Assembly: GCA_035362835.1 (NCBI GenBank)
Contig: DAOSDY010000001.1
Span: 1 to 64,000, forward strand
Length of the DNA: 64,000 nucleotides
Origin: Melioribacteraceae bacterium
GTDB taxonomy: Bacteria; Bacteroidota; Ignavibacteria; Ignavibacteriales; Melioribacteraceae
Direction: 5' to 3'
Below the pieces are notes generated by a model. It ran no database searches and was not told the DNA's origin. It was given only the letters and a program-made list of their open reading frames with translations. A program made the position numbers and the translations under genes. How positions within the stretch are numbered: position 1 is the first letter of the stretch; each line of letters begins with the position of its first letter. Of the stretch, positions 1-7,020 are shown in pieces.

Positions 1-341
<341 letters not shown>

Positions 342-401
342 GTTTTGTAAGCTTATGTAATCTCAAAGTTTAACTTCTAAAGAATTTCTTTAGTTACTCA
401 C

Positions 402-415
402 TCTGTCAAAGAACT
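402..415 (-). promoter_or_regulatory. BoxA-like antitermination element of the rRNA leader
   Basis: On the minus strand this reads AGTTCTTTGACAGA. It resembles the conserved rRNA BoxA (GCTCTTTAACA) and sits between the likely rRNA promoter and the 16S 5' end, where NusB/NusE-dependent BoxA elements are found. The match and position are seen in the sequence; the antitermination role is inferred from the family. Confidence 0.5.
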
Positions 416-434
416 TTCTTAAATGCGGACGAGA

Positions 435-463
435 AACTTAATACTTAATTTTTGATTTGTCAA
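435..463 (-). promoter_or_regulatory. Candidate rRNA operon promoter
   Basis: On the minus strand there is a perfect -35 TTGACA (458-463), a 17-bp spacer and a -10 TAAGTT (435-440) that keeps the TA...T positions. Transcription would start about 427-429, giving a leader of roughly 85 nt containing the BoxA-like element. The rest of the 343-667 gap is AT-rich; I see no gene in it, and no convincing promoter for the gene at 668. Confidence 0.5.
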
Positions 464-667
464 GTATTAATTGATCTTTTAGTTAAAAAGGAACTTCTCG
501 AGGCAATTTTTCAAAGGTTTCTAAAAAACACGGCTTGAAATATAACTACTCGAATTATTAATTCCAAATATTTATAAAATATTTTTTTAAAAAAGTCACT
601 TTTTTACAAATGGAACCAAAATCCCTCTAAAGTGTTAAAAACAAAAGCATTTTGAAAGGGACTAAAT

Positions 668-922
668 ATGGAAAAGAACACTAAAAATAATATATCTGTT
701 AATCCGCTATCGGATTTGATTTCCGACGATATCTATTTTCTTCTGGATAAAAAGGGATTGATTAATGAAAAATCTGTGCGCGATCACCTGATAAGAAAGA
801 AATTTGCTGAATTTAAATCCCAGAACTTCTCGGCCAGCGAAGCAATTGAGAAAATAAGGACAGACTACCCTTATCTGCAATTCGACACAATCCGGAAGAT
901 TGTCTATCAGCTAAACAAGTAA
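668..922 (+). CDS. Small conserved-looking hypothetical protein, HTH-like
   Basis: An 84-residue, soluble, charged protein that I cannot assign to a named family. The ATG follows a good ribosome binding site (GAAAGGGA, 6 nt upstream), and codon use looks like that of its neighbours. The C-terminal half (about residues 50-84: an alanine-rich helix with SASEAIEKI, then QFDTIRKIVYQ) has the length and pattern of a helix-turn-helix, so DNA binding is possible but unproven. It has no signal peptide or membrane segment. It stands alone: the rRNA promoter diverges upstream, and a strong promoter for a probable small RNA begins 7 nt after its stop codon. There is no terminator of its own before the hairpins at 966-1034, so that terminator may also serve this gene. 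Confidence 0.7.
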   Translation: MEKNTKNNISVNPLSDLISDDIYFLLDKKGLINEKSVRDHLIRKKFAEFKSQNFSASEAIEKIRTDYPYLQFDTIRKIVYQLNK

Positions 923-928
923 TTCTTC

Positions 929-957
929 TTGACAAAGGGATAAATGAAAATTATATT
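929..957 (+). promoter_or_regulatory. Strong sigma-70-type promoter of a small RNA
   Basis: TTGACA (929-934), a 17-bp spacer and TATATT (952-957). The hexamers and spacing are identical to the promoter in front of rplM at the other end of the window, which supports this being a genuine strong promoter in this genome. It begins 7 nt after the stop codon of the upstream gene and predicts a start near 963-965. Confidence 0.65.
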
Positions 958-963
958 ACAGAC

Positions 964-1034
964 GTATGCTTTCGGAATTAATGATTTCGTAAGCATCGTA
1001 AGCCCAGTGTCTCCCCCCAACACTGGGCTTTTTA
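964..1034 (+). ncRNA. Candidate small RNA with two hairpins and a C-rich loop
   Basis: Downstream of a consensus promoter the sequence folds into two consecutive hairpins with almost no linker. The first pairs 966-978 with 984-996 (13 positions, one T-T mismatch, one G-T pair, 5-nt loop) and starts at the predicted 5' end. The second pairs 1000-1010 with 1020-1030 (11 bp) around the 9-nt loop CTCCCCCCA and runs into a five-T tract, a typical intrinsic terminator. The predicted transcript is about 70 nt with no good reading frame. A C-rich loop in a stable hairpin is a known way for small RNAs to contact G-rich Shine-Dalgarno sequences; CUCC would pair with GGAG. It matches no RNA family I know. 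It could instead be a 5' leader/attenuator of the gene at 1058. Confidence 0.55.
1000..1034 (+). terminator. Intrinsic terminator
   Basis: An 11-bp GC-rich stem (1000-1010 with 1020-1030), loop CTCCCCCCA, followed by TTTTT ending at 1033. It ends the candidate small RNA and possibly the gene at 668-922. The reverse strand lacks a T tract, so it acts only in the plus direction. Confidence 0.85.
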
Positions 1035-1057
1035 CTTAAAATTTCAGAGGTAATTCG

Positions 1058-1336
1058 ATGGCTAAATTTAAAAAATCTTACCGAGAGAACCCGAAGACAA
1101 AAACTTCACCATTCAAAGACTACTGGAACAAATTAAATTTCACTCTGCTTTTTATTAGTATCGGATTACTGGTACTTGGTTATTTTGTAATGTCGATCGG
1201 GTCATGGGATAATTCGGCTTCACTCAGCATATCACCGTTAATTTTATTAATAGTTTATGTTATTCTATTTCCGCTTGTTATATTAATTACCAAAAAACCA
1301 GAGAAAAAAGAAGAGAATGTTTCTAGCCAGGGTTAA
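1058..1336 (+). CDS. DUF3098-like small membrane protein
   Basis: A 92-residue protein with a basic N-terminus and two predicted transmembrane helices (about residues 30-47 and 59-78) separated by a short loop, and a charged, lysine/glutamate-rich C-terminal tail. Length, topology and the LGYFVMSIGSW segment resemble the DUF3098 family of the Bacteroidota/Chlorobiota group, which has no known function. The ATG is preceded by AGAGG 7 nt upstream. Its last 20 bases overlap the start of the microcompartment vertex gene at 1317, so the two are probably translated together with dprA behind them. In many relatives DUF3098 genes sit near ftsX-like genes; none is seen here. Confidence 0.75.
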   Translation: MAKFKKSYRENPKTKTSPFKDYWNKLNFTLLFISIGLLVLGYFVMSIGSWDNSASLSISPLILLIVYVILFPLVILITKKPEKKEENVSSQG

Positions 1337-1592
1337 AGGGAATATTGTTTCGACTCAGAAGAACAGATATCTCACGGGTCATAAATTACTACTGACTCAT
1401 CAGGTTGATTTCAACGGAAAACTTATAGGAAATAAAGATGTAATTTCACTCGATTTAATTGACGCAGGAATTGGAGATACGGTAATAGTTGTTCAGGAGG
1501 GAGATGCTGTTCAACAAATACTCGGACACAGCAATTCTCCGGTAAACACGATGATTATTGGAATAGTGGATAATATAGAAGTAAAAGAATAA
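1317..1592 (+). CDS. EutN/CcmL-type microcompartment vertex protein (BMC-P)
   Basis: A 91-residue protein that matches the EutN/CcmL/BMC-P family over its full length: it begins MFLARVKGNIVSTQK, has DAGIGDTV (49-56) and the C-terminal PVNTMIIGIVD (75-85). Family members form pentamers that cap the corners of bacterial microcompartment shells. The start overlaps the DUF3098 gene by 20 bp and a GAAGAG ribosome binding site lies just upstream. The odd point is its isolation: no BMC-H or BMC-T hexamer gene and no other EutN copy lies in the window, and dprA follows directly. The only possible partners here are the CoA-acylating aldehyde dehydrogenase at 15781 and the class II aldolase at 5348. 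Isolated EutN-like genes could also work outside a shell, so the role is inferred. Confidence 0.88.
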   Translation: MFLARVKGNIVSTQKNRYLTGHKLLLTHQVDFNGKLIGNKDVISLDLIDAGIGDTVIVVQEGDAVQQILGHSNSPVNTMIIGIVDNIEVKE

Positions 1593-1608
1593 AGAGCCGT
1601 ACAAAAAT

Positions 1609-2730
1609 TTGTCATCAGATCAATTAGAAAGAATTTCTTTTCTGAAATTTCTCCTTAGTATTGATGGGATCGGTCCTCAAAAAATCTTCTCGATTCTTTC
1701 CAGATTCAACACACTCGAATCATTTCAAAACAGCTCACCGAAGAGTTTATTATCGATCGACGGAATCAGTAAAACACTTTATCAGCGGATTATTTCATCA
1801 AAAAAAAATATCAATGAAATAAAAAAAGCTGCAATAGAGGAATTAAGCCGGCTCGAAAAGCTGAATGCCAAAGCAACAACATTCTGGGACGAAGATTATC
1901 CGCTAATGTTAAAAGAGATCTATTCCCCACCGATAATAATCTATTCGTTGGGCAGCTTTTCGGCAGAAGATTATAATTCAATAGCAATAGTCGGGACACG
2001 CGAGCCCACGTTATACGGGAAAATAGAGGCAGAAAGATTCTCGACGGAACTAGCCGAAAGAAAGGTTACTATTATAAGCGGCCTTGCCCGGGGTATTGAT
2101 TCAGCAGCTCATAACGGAGCATTAAAATCCGGAGGAAGAACGATTGCTGTAACAGGATCCGGATTAGACATAGTTTATCCACCGGAGAACAAAAAACTTT
2201 ATCATCAGATTATTGAAAACGGACTAATAATCAGCGAATACCCGCTCGGTACAAAACCGGATGCACAAAATTTTCCCAAAAGGAACCGGATTATTTCCGG
2301 ATTATCGCTCGGGACATTAATTATTGAGACAAGATTAAACGGCGGGGCAATGCAGACAGCGGCTTACGCACTGGATCAAGGGCGGGAAGTGTTTGCCGTG
2401 CCAGGAAATATAAACTCGAAACAGAGTGAAGGCCCCAATCTACTTATTCAGAGAGGCGAGGCAAAACTTACATTCTGCACTGAAGATATTATCGATGAAT
2501 TAAAAAACCGGCTCAAACTTAAAAATCACGAAAAACCTGCAACGCCGGGAGTAGAGTTGAATCTATTTGAGGATAAAATTTTATCGATCATAAAAAACGA
2601 ACCGAAACATATTGATGAAATTGCATTAATTACATCAATACCCGTTTCGGACTGCTTAGTTCATCTTTTGATGCTGGAATTTAAAGGCCTGGTTGTTCAA
2701 TTACCGGGAAAAGTGTTCAGGATCAATTAA
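1609..2730 (+). CDS. dprA: DNA-processing protein DprA
   Basis: DprA loads RecA onto incoming single-stranded DNA during natural transformation. The 373-residue protein has the expected layout: an N-terminal helix-hairpin-helix/SAM-like region (about 10-70), the Rossmann DprA domain with IAIVGTREP (126-134), SGLARGID (157-164) and FPKRNRIISGL (222-232), and a C-terminal winged-helix domain (about 310-373). The start is a TTG, because no ATG occurs upstream of the conserved core; it lies 16 nt after the BMC-P stop codon, so it is probably co-transcribed with it. The 3' end overlaps the convergent rarA gene by 4 bp, and no terminator separates them. Presence of dprA suggests competence ability, but no other competence gene is in the window. 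Confidence 0.95.
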   Translation: MSSDQLERISFLKFLLSIDGIGPQKIFSILSRFNTLESFQNSSPKSLLSIDGISKTLYQRIISSKKNINEIKKAAIEELSRLEKLNAKATTFWDEDYPLMLKEIYSPPIIIYSLGSFSAEDYNSIAIVGTREPTLYGKIEAERFSTELAERKVTIISGLARGIDSAAHNGALKSGGRTIAVTGSGLDIVYPPENKKLYHQIIENGLIISEYPLGTKPDAQNFPKRNRIISGLSLGTLIIETRLNGGAMQTAAYALDQGREVFAVPGNINSKQSEGPNLLIQRGEAKLTFCTEDIIDELKNRLKLKNHEKPATPGVELNLFEDKILSIIKNEPKHIDEIALITSIPVSDCLVHLLMLEFKGLVVQLPGKVFRIN

Positions 2731-4025
2731 TTATACTTTTTTAACTTTTGCCATAGCGAACTAAGCCGGTCTTTAAGAGATTTTTCAAATCCTATTTCCG
2801 CCGGTCTATAATACTGTTTCCCTTTCAATTCGAGCGGCAGATAATTCTCCTCTAAAAAATGATTTTCAAAATTATGAGGGTAACGATAGTTATTTCCATA
2901 GCCGAGATTCTTCATTAAGGAAGTGGGTGCGTTTCTGAGATGCAGAGGAACTGAATAGAGAGGAAGGTTCTTAACATCTTCAAGTGCCTCATCAATCGCT
3001 TTATAGGCGGCATTACTTTTGGGAGAAGATGCCAGGTAGGTAGCGCATTGCGAAAGGATAATCCTGGCTTCGGGCATACCGATTTTATCTACAGCATTGA
3101 AAGCAGCTTCGGCAATTACAAGTCCATTTGGTGCAGCATTTCCAATATCCTCTGAAGCAAGGATGATCATTCTCCTTGCGATAAAAAGCGGATCTTCACC
3201 GCCTTCAAGCATTCGGGCCAGCCAGTAGACCGCTGCATCCGGGTCGGAACCGCGAATACTTTTTATGAATGCGGAGATAAGATTATAATGTTCTTCTCCC
3301 CCTTTATCATAAATAATAAATTTCTGCTGAAGTACATTTTCAATAGAGGATTTATTTACAACTATTCTTTCCTGACTGACATGATTAAGAAGTGCAGCTT
3401 CAAGAATATTCAGGAGTATTCTTGCATCGCCGCCGGAGACGTAGAAGAGAAAATCGGGATCTTCAATTTCCACATCGAGAGTTTTAAGAAAATCATCATT
3501 CTTAACGGCGTAGTTTAAAATTCCTTCCAGATCCTCACGGTTGAGGGTTTCGAGTTTAAATATTCTCAGTCTGGATCTTAGAGCAGGAATTATCTCAAAG
3601 GATGGATTTTCTGTAGTAGCGCCAATCAGAATAATTTCACCTTTTTCCACAGAAGAGAGAAGGGCATCCTGCTGAGCTTTGTTATAACGATGGATTTCAT
3701 CAATAAAAAGAATTGTCTTACGGTTATAAAGAAGATTAGTTTTACCAATTTCGATTACATTTCTAAGTTCTTTAACGCCTGAGGAGACAGCATTAACCTG
3801 AAAGAATTCCGCATTAACTGTTTCTGAAATGATTCTTGCGAGAGTAGTTTTTCCGGAACCCGGGGGACCCCAAAGAATAATGGAGCTTAATGAACCATTT
3901 TCAATCATTTGTCTTAACGGTTTACCCTTACCAATTAAGTTCTCATGGCCTCGAAATTCAGAAAGGTTTTTAGGACGAATTCTTTCAGCTAGAGGAGTAT
4001 TCGGTATATCGTTTTTTTTATCCAC
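2727..4025 (-). CDS. rarA: Replication-associated recombination protein A (RarA/MgsA)
   Basis: A clamp-loader-like AAA+ ATPase that acts at stalled replication forks and single-stranded DNA gaps. The 432-residue protein has Walker A GPPGSGKT (53-60), Walker B ILFIDE (105-110) followed by IHRYNKAQQDALL, the sensor-1 GATTENPSF motif, and the tetramerisation region and C-terminal MgsA_C domain that separate it from RuvB (also in this window, at 22626). The start is GTG at 4025; there is no in-frame ATG near the conserved N-terminus (PLAERIRP). It is the last gene of the metF-to-rarA run, 12 bp after the FtsB-like gene, and its end overlaps dprA by 4 bp on the other strand. Confidence 0.95.
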   Translation of the reverse strand: MDKKNDIPNTPLAERIRPKNLSEFRGHENLIGKGKPLRQMIENGSLSSIILWGPPGSGKTTLARIISETVNAEFFQVNAVSSGVKELRNVIEIGKTNLLYNRKTILFIDEIHRYNKAQQDALLSSVEKGEIILIGATTENPSFEIIPALRSRLRIFKLETLNREDLEGILNYAVKNDDFLKTLDVEIEDPDFLFYVSGGDARILLNILEAALLNHVSQERIVVNKSSIENVLQQKFIIYDKGGEEHYNLISAFIKSIRGSDPDAAVYWLARMLEGGEDPLFIARRMIILASEDIGNAAPNGLVIAEAAFNAVDKIGMPEARIILSQCATYLASSPKSNAAYKAIDEALEDVKNLPLYSVPLHLRNAPTSLMKNLGYGNNYRYPHNFENHFLEENYLPLELKGKQYYRPAEIGFEKSLKDRLSSLWQKLKKYN

Positions 4026-4037
4026 CAGATTGAAAAT

Positions 4038-4328
4038 TTATTTTTCCTCAATTTTTAACACACGTTCATCCGGAAGCATCATATGGAATCTTTCCCTAGC
4101 AACTTTTTCCATTTTTTCTTTTGAATTGATTAAGGAATCGATTTCCGCTTCCAACATTCTGATTTTTTCTTCAGCACTATTTATCTGAAGATCAAGTTCA
4201 TGTAACTGATTTTTCAGGGACAAATATTTCAGGATACCATTTTCATTAAATACAAGAAATGCAATAACCAAGATTACAACAGAAGAAAGAATCAGCCTTA
4301 CAATCAATTTATTTGATAGCTTCGCCAT
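4038..4328 (-). CDS. FtsB/DivIC-type septum formation protein
   Basis: A 96-residue bitopic membrane protein with a short basic N-terminus, one transmembrane helix (about 9-27) and an extracytoplasmic coiled coil (about 32-75), followed by a short tail with ARERFHMMLPDE, the usual FtsB/DivIC pattern. Such proteins join FtsL and FtsQ in the divisome. Its start shares one base with the ddl stop codon (TAATG), so translation is coupled to the upstream peptidoglycan-precursor gene, which fits a division role. Family assignment rests on architecture more than on strong sequence signatures, so FtsB and DivIC cannot be told apart. Confidence 0.8.
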   Translation of the reverse strand: MAKLSNKLIVRLILSSVVILVIAFLVFNENGILKYLSLKNQLHELDLQINSAEEKIRMLEAEIDSLINSKEKMEKVARERFHMMLPDERVLKIEEK

Positions 4329-5329
4329 TACAGAGCATTCTTAATAATTCTATCAATCAGCTCTTCAAATGAGATTCCGGCTACTGCCGCCATTTTGGGG
4401 ACCAGACTAAGATTAGTCATACCAGGCAGAGTATTAACCTCAAGGCAATATGATTTATAATCTTTAGTCAATCTGAAATCGACCCTGGCGTAACTTTCGC
4501 AGCCGACTGAATTAAAAGCAAGAAGTGCCTGATGCTGAAGATGCTCGGCGACCTTAGGAGGAATAACCGCAGGCACAATATATTCGCTTTTGCCGGAAGT
4601 ATATTTATGCTCGTAATCGTAGAATCCGTCAACCGGTTTGATCTCCAGTACCGGAAGGGCCTGCTGCCCGAGAATCGCGACTGTAAGTTCACGGCCGGCG
4701 ATATACTCTTCGACAAGTGCCACCGAAGACAATTCCAGCGCCTTTTTCACCGCCTTTTCAACTTCGATATCTCCCCGGCAGATTGTAAGTCCGATAGTAG
4801 AGCCCTGGTCATTAGGTTTAATAACGCAAGGATATCCGAAAAACTTTTTTATTTTTTCGCGAATCAGATGATAGTCATTTTCGTTTCTGTCAACGATAAA
4901 CCAGCGCGGTGTATTAACATCAAAATGCTGAAACATAATTTTGGACATATATTTATTCATCGCCAGTGCACTTGCAAGCACTTTAGAACCCGTATATTTT
5001 AACCCCCTCATTTCGAGTAGAGATTGAAGAGTTCCATCTTCTCCCCATTTACCGTGAATTGCAATGAAGACTATATCAATACCATCCAGAAGCGTTGAGT
5101 TAATTGCCTCAAGCTGATTTCTGTTAGAGATTTCGCAGTAATTTCTATCCTCAAAATAGATATACTCTTCTTTCGGCTGGGTTAATCCGTAGGCTGGATC
5201 AATTACTTTTACTTTATAACCGAGGTCGTATAAAGCTTTAAGAACAGATTTACCAGAAGATTTGGAGACTTCCCTTTCCGGTGAAGTACCTCCAACAAGC
5301 AATGCAACATTAATTTCATTATTCGACAT
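4328..5329 (-). CDS. ddl: D-alanine--D-alanine ligase
   Basis: Makes the D-Ala-D-Ala dipeptide of peptidoglycan using ATP. The 333-residue protein has the family's N-terminal GGTSPEREVS (13-22), AIHGKWGEDG, the ATP-grasp lid around VIKPNDQGSTIGL, the EEYIAGRELTVAIL segment and the C-terminal metal-binding EVNTLPGMT. The length is normal (300-370). It lies 18 bp downstream of the aldolase gene and its stop codon overlaps the start of the FtsB-like gene. The usual dcw-cluster partners (murC, ftsQ) are absent, so this is a stand-alone ddl placed in a mixed operon. Confidence 0.96.
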   Translation of the reverse strand: MSNNEINVALLVGGTSPEREVSKSSGKSVLKALYDLGYKVKVIDPAYGLTQPKEEYIYFEDRNYCEISNRNQLEAINSTLLDGIDIVFIAIHGKWGEDGTLQSLLEMRGLKYTGSKVLASALAMNKYMSKIMFQHFDVNTPRWFIVDRNENDYHLIREKIKKFFGYPCVIKPNDQGSTIGLTICRGDIEVEKAVKKALELSSVALVEEYIAGRELTVAILGQQALPVLEIKPVDGFYDYEHKYTSGKSEYIVPAVIPPKVAEHLQHQALLAFNSVGCESYARVDFRLTKDYKSYCLEVNTLPGMTNLSLVPKMAAVAGISFEELIDRIIKNAL

Positions 5330-5347
5330 ATTATTTCCGTAATTGAA

Positions 5348-6010
5348 TTAAAAGTCCATACGATTTTTTTTATTCAGTTTAATTCCATATTCTTTTTCTG
5401 CAACGGAATAGAGTTTCCGGAGTTTGTTTACAGGTATTTTTTTCTCCCCGCCAAGTAATTTACAAACTGCAATAGTATGTGCCGCATGCTCAAGTTTTTC
5501 CATCCTGTAATACGCTGACATAATATCGTGACCGAAAGTTACCGCGCCATGATTTTCTAAAAGGAGCGCCCAGACATAATCGATATGAGGCAACATGGAC
5601 AACGGGACTTCATCGGTGGACGGCGTTCCGTATTTGCATAGAGGAACCTTGCCAAGAGTAAGAATAACCTCAGGCAGAACAGGTTCAGTTAATCCCAGTC
5701 CGGAGGATGCAAACGCAGTAGCATAAACCGGATGACAATGTATAACAGAGTTAATATCATCTCTTTTACTATAAGCCAGCAGATGAATTTTCACTTCGGT
5801 AGATACTTTCCCCTTACCTTTTAATAACTTTCCGTTATAATCTATCTCCAAAAAATCATCCTGTGCAAGTTCACCCTTACATTTTCCTGATGGAGTAATC
5901 AGAATTCTTTTATTACTCAGACGTACGGATAGATTACCGTCGTATGCGGAAACAAATCCCTTCTCGTATACTCTATGGCAAATATCCAAAAGTACTTTTC
6001 TCAGGGACAT
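5348..6010 (-). CDS. Class II aldolase (fuculose-phosphate aldolase-like)
   Basis: A 220-residue protein of the zinc-dependent class II aldolase/adducin family. Visible zinc ligands are His91 and His93 (HCHP) and His154 (ENHG), with the catalytic acid Glu72 in STEVKIH; DGNLSVRL (24-31) and TPSGK (39-43) make the phosphate/substrate pocket. L-fuculose-1-phosphate or L-rhamnulose-1-phosphate aldolase (giving lactaldehyde) or methylthioribulose-phosphate dehydratase are all possible; the sequence does not decide. It overlaps the upstream oxidoreductase gene by 10 bp, so the two probably act together. Lactaldehyde-forming aldolases feed CoA-acylating aldehyde dehydrogenases in some microcompartments, and both an aldehyde dehydrogenase and a shell vertex gene occur in this window. 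Confidence 0.85.
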   Translation of the reverse strand: MSLRKVLLDICHRVYEKGFVSAYDGNLSVRLSNKRILITPSGKCKGELAQDDFLEIDYNGKLLKGKGKVSTEVKIHLLAYSKRDDINSVIHCHPVYATAFASSGLGLTEPVLPEVILTLGKVPLCKYGTPSTDEVPLSMLPHIDYVWALLLENHGAVTFGHDIMSAYYRMEKLEHAAHTIAVCKLLGGEKKIPVNKLRKLYSVAEKEYGIKLNKKNRMDF

Positions 6011-7020
6011 TGTTTTTCAATTTCTTCCATTATTTTCATTGCAGCAAGAGCATCTTCGCCAGGGACAAGCGGCGGTTGATTTTTAATTAAAGATTTTTGA
6101 ACCGACTTAATCATATAAGAAATTTTATTCGCCCTTTTTCTGAAGGCTTTTTTAGCTTCGCCCTGAAGATCAATTATTAATTTGCCCGATACATTTTTTT
6201 TACCGATAAAGTTTTCAATACTTATTACTCCTTTATGACCAAGAATTTCTATTCTGTTAAACGACTTCTTGGCATTATAGGAGACGTTAAAATAGCCGTA
6301 TCCCCCTTTTTCAAATTTCAGAATAGCAGATGCAAAATCCTCAACTTCGCTTTTATAGACGATATTATCGGTATAACCTTTAACGCCGGATATTTCACCG
6401 CCGAATAACCTGATCATATCTATCATATGAGAGCCGAGATCTCTAAGTGCGCCTCCGCCGCTCAGATCTTTTTTAAATCTGAAATTATCACTCGGTGCGA
6501 AATCGATATTGAATGAAGCGGAGACAGAAACTATTTTTCCGATCATTCCCTTGTTGACAAGTTCCTTTGCTTTCAAGACCAGCGGATGGAACCGGTGGGT
6601 AAAGTTAACCGTAAAGACTACTCCATAAGTTTTGCAGACTTTAATTATCTCTTCAATTTGAGAGGAGTTGATACCGACGGGTTTTTCGCAGATGATATGC
6701 TTGCCAGCCTGAGCTGCTTCGACGGCCTGCCGGTAATGATCTACATTAGCACCGGCAATATAGAGCAGATCAAAATCGCCTTTAATAAAGTCACTGAAAT
6801 TATCCGAAAAATTCTGAGCGCCGAATTTTCCTGCGACCTGTTTAGCCCTTTGAAGATCGTGACTGAACACCGAAACAAGTTTACTCCGCTGGATCAAAGC
6901 TAAAGCAGGCAGAACCGATGTTTCAACAAAATGTCCGCATCCGGAAACACCCCATTTAATTCTTCTTGGAATTGCGGATCTGATAATTGATTTACCCGGA
7001 GATTTAATTAGCATTTTCAA
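6001..7020 (-). CDS. Gfo/Idh/MocA-family oxidoreductase
   Basis: A 339-residue NAD(P)-dependent sugar dehydrogenase-like protein. It shows the N-terminal Rossmann fold (KWGVSGCGHFVETSVLPAL region, about 22-40), the catalytic EKPV motif (ICEKPVGIN), and the C-terminal domain with GGGALRDLGSHMIDMIRLF, where Asp and His take part in catalysis. Substrates in this family are sugars, inositols or their derivatives; the specific one cannot be read from sequence. It starts 4 bp inside metF (ATGA overlap) and overlaps the aldolase by 10 bp. The pairing with a class II aldolase suggests a short sugar-catabolic pair, such as for a deoxy sugar. Confidence 0.88.
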   Translation of the reverse strand: MKMLIKSPGKSIIRSAIPRRIKWGVSGCGHFVETSVLPALALIQRSKLVSVFSHDLQRAKQVAGKFGAQNFSDNFSDFIKGDFDLLYIAGANVDHYRQAVEAAQAGKHIICEKPVGINSSQIEEIIKVCKTYGVVFTVNFTHRFHPLVLKAKELVNKGMIGKIVSVSASFNIDFAPSDNFRFKKDLSGGGALRDLGSHMIDMIRLFGGEISGVKGYTDNIVYKSEVEDFASAILKFEKGGYGYFNVSYNAKKSFNRIEILGHKGVISIENFIGKKNVSGKLIIDLQGEAKKAFRKRANKISYMIKSVQKSLIKNQPPLVPGEDALAAMKIMEEIEKQCP

